In this document: in pieces, positions 33,002 to 40,286 of the stretch
Layout: each line of letters begins with the position of its first letter
How positions within the stretch are numbered: position 1 is the first letter of the stretch
Assembly: GCA_026196475.1 (NCBI GenBank)
Contig: JAPHTA010000144.1
Coordinates: forward strand, 1-41,626
DNA length: 41,626 nt
From: Sedimenticola sp.
GTDB lineage: Bacteria > Pseudomonadota > Gammaproteobacteria > Chromatiales > Chromatiaceae
Direction of reading: 5' to 3'
Notes under the pieces: generated by a model
The model's input: the letters and a program-made list of their open reading frames with translations, nothing else
Told to the model about the DNA's origin: nothing
Databases searched by the model: none
Position numbers and translations under genes: made by a program

Positions 33002-33355
33002 TCAGGCCATGTAGGCCTTGGCTTCCTCACCGGGATTGGGCAGGCCGGCAATCCTCCAGACCTGGAGGCAGCCACCAAACAGGGTCCTGGCCTCCTCGGC
33101 CGAGAGTTCGCTGCTGCGGCAGATACTGCGTATCGGCGGTATCGCCCGCAGGCGATCGTAATGCCCGCGCACGAAATCGATAACCCGCCAGTGCGCGGCA
33201 CCCAGTGGCGAAACCCCCTCCTGCGCGGCCAGCGTCTCCGCCAGCTGCCGGTTCCAGTCCTCCGGATCAAGCAGGAAGCCATCCTCGTCGAATACCACGC
33301 CACCCCGGGGGATCGACTGTTGATGGAACGTGTAACCGGTCTCTAGTGCACTCAT
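33002..33355 (-). CDS. DsrC/TusE/DsvC-family sulfur relay-like protein lacking C-terminal redox cysteines
   Basis: VFDEDGFLLDPEDWNRQLAETLAAQEGVSPLGAAHWRVIDFVRGHYDRLRAIPPIR...WRIAGLPNPGEEAKAYMA; internal Met at 33355 fits the family start. Confidence 0.88.
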   Translation of the reverse strand: MSALETGYTFHQQSIPRGGVVFDEDGFLLDPEDWNRQLAETLAAQEGVSPLGAAHWRVIDFVRGHYDRLRAIPPIRSICRSSELSAEEARTLFGGCLQVWRIAGLPNPGEEAKAYMA

Positions 33356-33502
33356 CGCTATATTTCCTACAATCTCCAAGAGTGGCCACCCCGAAGGAAT
33401 GCTGCATGTATTTCGAAGGATGGAGTTGCAAAGAACTATAGCGGGGCGTGACAATACATCAAAATAACTTTTCCGTCTATAGAAATAGTTGATTGTTATA
33501 AA

Positions 33503-33521
33503 GGTAATGAGAATTATTCTT
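33503..33521 (+). promoter_or_regulatory. Fur-box-like sequence upstream of cysB
   Basis: GGTAATGAGAATTATTCTT matches GATAATGATAATCATTATC at 14 of 19 positions by manual comparison. Confidence 0.4.
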
Positions 33522-33537
33522 TATACTGGCAGGCCAT

Positions 33538-34512
33538 ATGAAACTACAACAGCTGCGCTTTCTTCTGGCGGTCGCCCAGAACGACCTCAACATCACCGCC
33601 GCTGCCGAGCGCCTGTTCACCTCGCAACCCGGGGTCAGCAAGCAGATCCGCCTGCTGGAGGAGGAGCTGGGCGTTACCATCTTCGAGCGCACCGGGCGCC
33701 AGTTGACCGGGGTTACCGACGCTGGCAAGGCAATACTGGAGCGGGCCGAGGCGGTTCTCAGGGAGGTTGACTCGATCCGGGACGTGGCCAGCGAGTTCAG
33801 CGATCCGAGTGCCGGCAGCCTGTCGATCGCCACCACCCATACCCAGGCAAGGTACGTGCTACCCACGGTAATCAAGGCGTTTCGCGCCCGCTACCCCGCC
33901 GTGGACCTGCAGATGCACCAGGGCAACCCGGAACAGATCTCCGAAATGGCCGCCGGCGGAGCGGTCGATTTCGCAATCGCCACCGAGGCCACTGCCGATT
34001 TCGGCAATCTCATCATGATGCCCTGCTACCACTGGAACCGGACCATCATCACTCCATGCGATCACCCTTTGCGAGAGGTCCGGCCCCTGACCCTGGAGGC
34101 GGTCAACGAGCATCCCATCGTCACCTACGTGTTCGGCTTCACCGGCCGATCCCAGCTGGACAAGACCTTTCGCCGCCGCGGACTGGAGCCCAACGTGGTG
34201 TTTACCGCCACCGATGCGGACGTCATCAAGACCTACGTCCGGCTTGGGGTAGGGATCGGGATTCTTGCCCGCATGGCCTACGACCCGGCACTCGATCCCG
34301 ACCTGTGTGCACTCGATGCGACCCGGCTGTTCCCTCCCAGCACCACCCGCCTCGGGTTCCGACCCGGGCTGTTCCTGCGTAGCTACCATTACGATTTCAT
34401 CGAACTGTTTGCCAGCCACCTTACCCGGGAGGTGGTACAGAGCGCCGTCGAGGCCGCCTCTGAGCAGGAGCGCAACGCTCTTTTCAGCGACCTGGAACTG
34501 CTCGAATACTGA
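33538..34512 (+). CDS. cysB: LysR-family transcriptional regulator CysB
   Basis: MKLQQLRFLLAVAQNDLNITAAAERLFTSQPGVSKQIRLLEEELGVTIFERTGRQLTG; CysB-like effector domain (ATTHTQARYVLP, VFGFTGRSQLD). Confidence 0.93.
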   Translation: MKLQQLRFLLAVAQNDLNITAAAERLFTSQPGVSKQIRLLEEELGVTIFERTGRQLTGVTDAGKAILERAEAVLREVDSIRDVASEFSDPSAGSLSIATTHTQARYVLPTVIKAFRARYPAVDLQMHQGNPEQISEMAAGGAVDFAIATEATADFGNLIMMPCYHWNRTIITPCDHPLREVRPLTLEAVNEHPIVTYVFGFTGRSQLDKTFRRRGLEPNVVFTATDADVIKTYVRLGVGIGILARMAYDPALDPDLCALDATRLFPPSTTRLGFRPGLFLRSYHYDFIELFASHLTREVVQSAVEAASEQERNALFSDLELLEY

Positions 34513-34594
34513 CTCTGCCAGCCACCGGGTATGGCCACGTCGCCAGCTCAAGCCACCCACTCTCAAATGCCCGCAACCGGGGTTGATCAGGCTA

Positions 34595-34623
34595 TTGTCG
34601 AAAGAATATTTTTAAAATAAGAT
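34595..34623 (+). promoter_or_regulatory. candidate sigma-70-like promoter
   Basis: TTGTCG - 17 nt - TAAGAT in an AT-rich gap upstream of the 34738 ORF. Confidence 0.3.
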
Positions 34624-34737
34624 CAGGCCGTCTCAAGTCGTTCGAACGGCGGCTGAAGCGGGCCTCTCGAACGCCTCTTCCGCGCTTGCCGGAGCCGGCT
34701 CGTTGATTAACTTTTTTCGCTGACGTGTGTGGATAAA

Positions 34738-35130
34738 ATGGCCAAAAAAAACTACTGGCACGGTTACCTGGAGGCCGGGAAAAAGAGCTCCCCGGTGTTG
34801 CGTGACCTGAACCTGGAGACGGGCAGTGACGACACCATCTACCTCTACTCGCTGAACCGGGACAGGATCCTGGAGTACCAGATCGCGATTGTCGAATCGA
34901 AGCTGCGCGAGCTGAGGGAGGACGAGGCCGATCTGGTATCCTCCCTCAACAAGAGCTACACCAAGGCGAAGAAGGATTTCACACCGCGTGGTTCGTTGCC
35001 GTTAAAACAGGTGGAGATCACGCCCCAGGCGAGCGGCGACAAGGAGCCGGACCTGTCCGATCTGGATGATGACGATATCGACGACGACCTGGACACGGAC
35101 CTGGATATCAGCATCGATGATGACGACTGA
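34738..35130 (+). CDS. small protein of unknown function with Asp-rich C-terminal tail
   Basis: MAKKNYWHGYLEAGKKSSPVLRDL...; Asp-rich tail; own terminator-like hairpin; ATG at 34738. Confidence 0.75.
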   Translation: MAKKNYWHGYLEAGKKSSPVLRDLNLETGSDDTIYLYSLNRDRILEYQIAIVESKLRELREDEADLVSSLNKSYTKAKKDFTPRGSLPLKQVEITPQASGDKEPDLSDLDDDDIDDDLDTDLDISIDDDD

Positions 35131-35132
35131 GT

Positions 35133-35160
35133 GAAGCGGCCGCTGACGGCCGCTTCCCTT
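35133..35160. terminator. bidirectional hairpin between convergent genes
   Basis: GAAGCGGCC-GCTGAC-GGCCGCTTC, perfect 9-bp stem; weak T tract. Confidence 0.6.
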
Positions 35161-36275
35161 CAAACCGAAGCGACCAGTTCACACACCCGTGCCACCTGCT
35201 GTTCGCTGATGGCGGGATAGATCGGCAGCGAAAGCGTCTCTCCACAAATACGGTCAACCACCGGCAGATCCCCGGGGACATAGCCCAGCGACGCAAAAAC
35301 CGCCTGCAGATGCAGCCCCAGGGGGTAACACTGGCTGTTGCCGACCTTGTGCTCGTTGAGGCAGGCACGCAGGGCGTCCCGGCGCGGATGCCTGACGGTG
35401 TAGAGATTGAACGCATGGCGCCCGCTTTCCGGTCTCTCCGGCAGGGCCAGATCGAGCCCCTCAAGGCGCTTGTCGTACCAGCCGGCGACCCGGTTGCGTG
35501 CCGCCACGTCCTGCTCCAGTTTCTCCAGCTTGAGCCTCAGCAGGGCTGCCTGGATCTCGTCCAGACGGCTGTTATAGCCGAGTTCATCATGGGTAAAGGG
35601 GGCCGTCGCACCATGGTTGCGCAACTTGAGGAGTCGCTCATACAGGTCATCATCGCTGGTGGTCACCAATCCCCCGTCACCGTAACAGCCCAGGACCTTT
35701 GTGGGGTAGAAACTGAAACAGCCTGTATCCCCGAGACTGCCCACCACCGCCTCGCCACAGCGAGCGCCGAAGGCCTGGGCAGCGTCCTCGACCAGCTTCA
35801 GTCCGTGATGATCGGCCAGGCTGCGCAGACTTTCCATTGGCGCCGGGTTACCGAAAATATGCACCGGCAGCAGCGCCCGGGTACGCTCACCGATACGCTG
35901 CTCCACGCTATCCGGGTCGAGGTTGAAACTGGCCTCGTCGATATCAGCGAACACCGGCGTTGCGCCAACGATCGATATCGCCTCGGCGGTGGCGAAGAAG
36001 GTAAACGGAGAGGTGATCACCTCGTCGCCGGGACCGATATCCAGTGCCCGCAGCGACAGGACCAGTGCGTCGGTTCCATTGGCCACTGCCACCGCATGCC
36101 GGGTGCCCACATAGGCCGCCGCCTCCTGCTCAAAGGCGCGAACGTTGGGACCCAGAATGAAGGCGCCCGAGGCCCCGATCTCCTCAATACGGCTGAACCA
36201 CGCCTGCTGCAACGAGTGAAACTCCTCCTGCAGACTGAGGTAGGGTACGCCTTCCAGGGGTTTTGGTTGTGTCAT
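35160..36275 (-). CDS. DegT/DnrJ/EryC1 PLP-dependent sugar aminotransferase (GnnB-like)
   Basis: VPYLSLQEEFHSLQQAWFSRIEEIGASGAFILG, SFYPTKVLGCYGDGGLV (PLP lysine), EDAAQAFGA; start at 36275 by family N-terminus. Confidence 0.92.
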   Translation of the reverse strand: MTQPKPLEGVPYLSLQEEFHSLQQAWFSRIEEIGASGAFILGPNVRAFEQEAAAYVGTRHAVAVANGTDALVLSLRALDIGPGDEVITSPFTFFATAEAISIVGATPVFADIDEASFNLDPDSVEQRIGERTRALLPVHIFGNPAPMESLRSLADHHGLKLVEDAAQAFGARCGEAVVGSLGDTGCFSFYPTKVLGCYGDGGLVTTSDDDLYERLLKLRNHGATAPFTHDELGYNSRLDEIQAALLRLKLEKLEQDVAARNRVAGWYDKRLEGLDLALPERPESGRHAFNLYTVRHPRRDALRACLNEHKVGNSQCYPLGLHLQAVFASLGYVPGDLPVVDRICGETLSLPIYPAISEQQVARVCELVASV

Positions 36276-36348
36276 GACTATCCAGAATTTCCCAACAATT
36301 CGGTGACGGCGCGAGTGCTTCGCGCCGGTATCGGAGACAAAAAGGCCC

Positions 36349-37296
36349 TCAGGACTCCAGCCGCTGCATGATCTCCCGCTTGACCCGCATGGCAACCTGC
36401 AGCGCCTCCTGACCGACCCGCCCGTCAACCAGTGGTGGAGTACCGGTGGCAACGGAATCGACAAAGGCGGCCAACTCCGCATCCAGCGGCTTGACCGGCT
36501 CAATATCCAGTGTCTCCATCACCACCTCGGGCCAGGTTTCACCGGGGCGCGGTTTGGGGTAGGCGGTTTCGATACGCTGATCGATGAAATCGAGCGACTC
36601 GTAGCGATTCTGCTCGAACACCCGGATCCGGCGCATCTTCTTTTCCGACACCCGGCTGGCGATCACGTTGGCGACGGTGCCGTTGGCGAACTCCAGCCGC
36701 GCATTGGCGATATCCACGTGCTCGGTCAGGACCGGCGTGCCCACCGCGGAGATGGCGGTGATATCCGACTTCACCAGGGAGAGGATGATGTCTATATCGT
36801 GGATCATCAGATCCGACACCACGTCCACATCGGTGGCCCGCTCCACGAATCCACCCATCCGATGGGCTTCAATGAAGCGCGGTTTTCGAATCCGCTCGGC
36901 CAGCGCCATCACACCGGCATTGAACCGCTCCAGGTGCCCCACCTGCAGGATCACTCCTGCCTCATCAGCCAGCCTGACGATCTCCTCACCATCCTCTACA
37001 GTGGAGGCAATCGGCTTCTCCAGTAGCATGTGGACACCGGCCCGCAGAAAGGGGCGTGACTCATCCAGGTGCGCACTGGTCGGTACCACGATGCTGACCG
37101 CGTCCACCTTGCCCAGCAGCTGGCCGGCCTGCTCAAGGCCTTCACAGCCACACTCTCCAGCCACCCGCAGAGCGGTTTCACGGTTGCTATCCACCACACC
37201 AACCAATTCCACGTTCGGCATGCGGGAGTAGATCAGGGCATGGAAGCGACCCAGGTAGCCGACCCCCACCACGCCCACTCGAATTTTTTTACTCAT
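36349..37296 (-). CDS. Gfo/Idh/MocA-family NAD(P)-dependent oxidoreductase (GnnA-like)
   Basis: IRVGVVGVGYLGRFHALIYSRMPNVELVGVVD, LEKPIAST, VGHLERFNAGV, ATDVDVVSDLMIHDIDIILSLV. Confidence 0.93.
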   Translation of the reverse strand: MSKKIRVGVVGVGYLGRFHALIYSRMPNVELVGVVDSNRETALRVAGECGCEGLEQAGQLLGKVDAVSIVVPTSAHLDESRPFLRAGVHMLLEKPIASTVEDGEEIVRLADEAGVILQVGHLERFNAGVMALAERIRKPRFIEAHRMGGFVERATDVDVVSDLMIHDIDIILSLVKSDITAISAVGTPVLTEHVDIANARLEFANGTVANVIASRVSEKKMRRIRVFEQNRYESLDFIDQRIETAYPKPRPGETWPEVVMETLDIEPVKPLDAELAAFVDSVATGTPPLVDGRVGQEALQVAMRVKREIMQRLES

Positions 37297-37400
37297 TGGC
37301 CACCCGGCTTCAATTGTCCGCCCCCGCGCTGGGGAGCGAAGCGAAAAAACCCGGCAATTCTAAACCATCTTGGCACCCGGTGGCAGCCGCAAGGGGTGAA

Positions 37401-37562
37401 TCAGAAGCGCTGTTCGCTCAGCAGCTGATGCGGGTCAACTCCTGCTGGCTGGTCCAGCAGATGGAAATGGACGCTCAGGGTCGCCAGCAGGGCAACACCG
37501 ACCAGGGCGAACAGGATGGAAAGCAGGTCAGGCCGACGCCGGCCATGGGAAAGTTTCAACAC
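37401..37562 (-). CDS. small single-TM membrane protein, 53 aa (not in supplied ORF track)
   Basis: Translation from GTG: MLKLSHGRRRPDLLSILFALVGVALLATLSVHFHLLDQPAGVDPHQLLSEQRF*; strong SD GGGAGGAGGT about 5-6 nt upstream. Confidence 0.65.
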   Translation of the reverse strand: MLKLSHGRRRPDLLSILFALVGVALLATLSVHFHLLDQPAGVDPHQLLSEQRF

Positions 37563-37751
37563 TTGACACCTCCTCCCGCTGCAGAACCGGGGCGAGAGAA
37601 CAAAAGGGGATGATCACCGGCTGAATAATGGCCTACCTGAAACGCTCCGGACCGGACTTGATTCACACTGCACGTTGCGCCTCCCGCGCCGCACCTGAAA
37701 ACGAGAGCCCGGCCACAGACGGGCCAAACCTGGCGCACACCCGCGGCGACA

Positions 37752-38213
37752 TCACTCAGCCGCTTCCTCCGTGGCCCCGGCCTCCTCCAGCAGTTTCGCC
37801 ACCCCGGCATGGCGCCCCAGGTTGGCCCGCTTCAGGGCGCCGAGACCCGCCTGGTTCTTCAGGTTGACATCGGCACCGGCCCTGATCAGCGCCTCCACCG
37901 CCCCGCCATGCCCGAAGGCAGCCGCCTCCATCAGGGCCGTGTTGCCGACACCATCCGCTCCGTTGACATCGGCCCCGGCCGCCAGCAACGCCTTTACCGT
38001 GCGCTCGTTTCCGTTGAAGGCCGCCATTACCAGGGCCGGTCGACCGGCCGTATTCCTGGCATTGGCATCGACACCCTGGGCCAGCAGAGCCTTGACCTGC
38101 TCCACCTGCCCCAGGCTGGCAGCGGAGAGCAGCATCTGCTCGGAACCGGCAGCCGGCAGGGCGATGCTGGACAGGACAAACAGCAGAATTCCCACGCGCA
38201 TTGTCATCGGCAT
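37752..38213 (-). CDS. secreted ankyrin-repeat protein
   Basis: Signal peptide MRVGILLFVLSSIALPAAG; ankyrin repeats (NTAGRPALVMAAFNGNERTVKALLAAGADVNGADGVGNTALMEAAAFGHGGAVEALIRAGADVN). Confidence 0.88.
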   Translation of the reverse strand: MPMTMRVGILLFVLSSIALPAAGSEQMLLSAASLGQVEQVKALLAQGVDANARNTAGRPALVMAAFNGNERTVKALLAAGADVNGADGVGNTALMEAAAFGHGGAVEALIRAGADVNLKNQAGLGALKRANLGRHAGVAKLLEEAGATEEAAE

Positions 38214-38356
38214 CTTCACTCTATTCGTTCTCATTGCTGATCCTATCCTAATTGCAGCGACCGGCCCGGGCAAAGCTGAAGCAAACAGGCCGTGCCACTG
38301 CGATCCGGATTCAGCTAGAATTGCCGCTGTTTTTTCTAGCGGGCAGAATACACGTC

Positions 38357-38734
38357 ATGAGCGACCAGAACCGTATCCAGGTGGACGTGGAGACAACCTA
38401 CGTGGAATCACAATCCGATCCGGCAGAGGATCACTACGTCTTCGCGTATACGATCACTATCCGCAATACCGGCAAAACGGCCGCACGACTGATCAGCCGG
38501 CACTGGCTGATCACCGATGCCAACGGTGATGTACAGGAGGTATTCGGTGAGGGCGTGGTCGGGCAGCAGCCCTTCCTGCAACCGGGGGAGGATTTCAGCT
38601 ACACCAGCGGAACCACCCTGCCCACGCCTGTAGGAACCATGCAGGGCAGCTACCAGATGCGCAACGAGGCGGGGGTCCATTTCGACGCCACCATCGAGCC
38701 CTTCTCGCTGGCCATCCCCGGCATGCTGCACTGA
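38357..38734 (+). CDS. apaG: Co2+/Mg2+ efflux protein ApaG
   Basis: YVFAYTITIRNTGKTAARLISRHWLITDANGDVQEVFGEGVVGQQPFLQPGEDFSYTSG. Confidence 0.96.
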   Translation: MSDQNRIQVDVETTYVESQSDPAEDHYVFAYTITIRNTGKTAARLISRHWLITDANGDVQEVFGEGVVGQQPFLQPGEDFSYTSGTTLPTPVGTMQGSYQMRNEAGVHFDATIEPFSLAIPGMLH

Positions 38735-38806
38735 GCGGGAGGCCCCATCAATTCCGTCACCCGCTCCCCGTCGGAACCCGCACTGCTGCTGGCGGCAGTC
38801 ACCCTG

Positions 38807-39370
38807 ATGCTCCTCCTGAGCGCCATCGACCCGGTCGCCGACCGCTACACCTGGTTTCTCGAGACCGCCCCGGTGATGATCGGCATCGGCCTGCTACTGT
38901 GGAGTCGTACCCGTTTCCCCCTTACCCCCCTGCTCTACCGCCTGTTGGCACTGCACGGAGTGATCCTGATCATCGGCGGCCACTACACCTATGCCGAGGT
39001 CCCCCTGTTCAACTGGTTGCGCGATACGCTCGAACTGTCGCGCAACCACTACGATCGGGTCGGTCACCTGGCTCAGGGCTTCATCCCGGCCATCCTGGCC
39101 CGGGAGATCCTTCTGCGCCGCTCCCCACTCACCCGGGGCGGCTGGCTGACGCTCTGCGTAACCAGCATCTGCCTTGCCTTCTCCGCCTTCTATGAGATGA
39201 TCGAGTGGTGGACCGCACTGCTCAGCGAAGAGGCCGCGGCGGCATTCCTCGGCACCCAGGGAGACGCATGGGATACCCAGTGGGACATGTTCCTGGCCCT
39301 TCTCGGTGCCCTGTCGTCACAGTGGCTGCTGGGCCGCATCCACGACAGACAACTGACCGCGTACAGATGA
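38807..39370 (+). CDS. YjdF-like DUF2238 inner membrane protein (true start may lie upstream)
   Basis: LFNWLRDTLELSRNHYDRVGHLAQGFIPAILAREILLRRSP, FYEMIEWW, GDAWDTQWDMFLALLGA. Confidence 0.87.
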   Translation: MLLLSAIDPVADRYTWFLETAPVMIGIGLLLWSRTRFPLTPLLYRLLALHGVILIIGGHYTYAEVPLFNWLRDTLELSRNHYDRVGHLAQGFIPAILAREILLRRSPLTRGGWLTLCVTSICLAFSAFYEMIEWWTALLSEEAAAAFLGTQGDAWDTQWDMFLALLGALSSQWLLGRIHDRQLTAYR

Positions 39371-39386
39371 ACCAGAGGATCCGAAG

Positions 39387-40220
39387 ATGGCCGTCTACGC
39401 CATAGGAGACGTCCAGGGCTGTTACCGTGAACTGTTGCAGCTGCTGAAAAAGCTCAACTACAAGCCCGACCGGGACCGGCTCTGGTTCGCCGGCGATCTG
39501 GTCAACCGGGGACCGGAATCGCTGCAGACCCTGCGCTTCGTCAAGGGACTGGGGGATGGCGCCACTGTGGTACTGGGCAACCACGACCTGCACCTTCTGG
39601 CAATGTCCCAAGGCAACCTCAAGCACGCCGACAAGGACCACACCCTGGACGATATCCTGCAGGCCCCGGACCGGGATGAGCTGCTGGAGTGGCTGCGACA
39701 ACAGCCCCTGATGCACCACTGTACGGAACGTAACTTCAGCATGATTCACGCCGGACTGCCGCCCCAATGGGACCTGCAGAAGGCGCTGGACTGCGCCGCC
39801 GAGGTGGAAGCGGTACTGCGCGGCGACCAGCTGCACGGATTCTGCATGGCCATGTACGGTAACCAGCCGGAGCGCTGGTCCGAGTCGCTGCAGGGGATGG
39901 ACCGGCTGCGCTTCATCACCAACTGCTTCACCCGGCTGCGCTACTGTGACCAGGAGGGCAACCTGCTGCTGAAGGCGAAGCAGGCGCCGGGGCAGCACGA
40001 TCCGGCCTGCCAGCCCTGGTTTTCCCTGCCGCAGCGGGCCAGCCGGGACCAGCGCATCGTCTTCGGGCACTGGTCCACCCTCGGTTACCACGTCAGTCAC
40101 AATACCTGGTGCCTGGATACCGGCTGCCTGTGGGGGGGGCAGCTGAGCGCGCTGCAGATCCGCCGGGAGAAACCGCCCCGGGAGACCCACGTGGATTGCG
40201 CCGGACACCGGCAACCGTAG
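39387..40220 (+). CDS. apaH: symmetrical bis(5'-nucleosyl)-tetraphosphatase
   Basis: YAIGDVQGCYREL, FAGDLVNRGPESLQTLRFV, VLGNHDLHLLA, HAGLPPQWDL, FGHWSTLGY. Confidence 0.97.
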   Translation: MAVYAIGDVQGCYRELLQLLKKLNYKPDRDRLWFAGDLVNRGPESLQTLRFVKGLGDGATVVLGNHDLHLLAMSQGNLKHADKDHTLDDILQAPDRDELLEWLRQQPLMHHCTERNFSMIHAGLPPQWDLQKALDCAAEVEAVLRGDQLHGFCMAMYGNQPERWSESLQGMDRLRFITNCFTRLRYCDQEGNLLLKAKQAPGQHDPACQPWFSLPQRASRDQRIVFGHWSTLGYHVSHNTWCLDTGCLWGGQLSALQIRREKPPRETHVDCAGHRQP

Positions 40221-40286
40221 TGCCCCGAACAGAAGGGGACCGGGCAAGCGCCGCCACGAAGTGACTACCGGACAGACGAAATCGAC

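Noticed and set aside
34581-34630. Direct repeat GATCAGGC flanking an AT-rich stretch downstream of cysB
   Set aside because: Only 8 bp, no mobile element between the copies; insufficient for a target-site duplication claim.
37556-37810. 84-aa minus-strand ORF between the ankyrin gene and the sORF
   Set aside because: Overlaps the ankyrin coding 3' end in another frame; composition is not protein-like.
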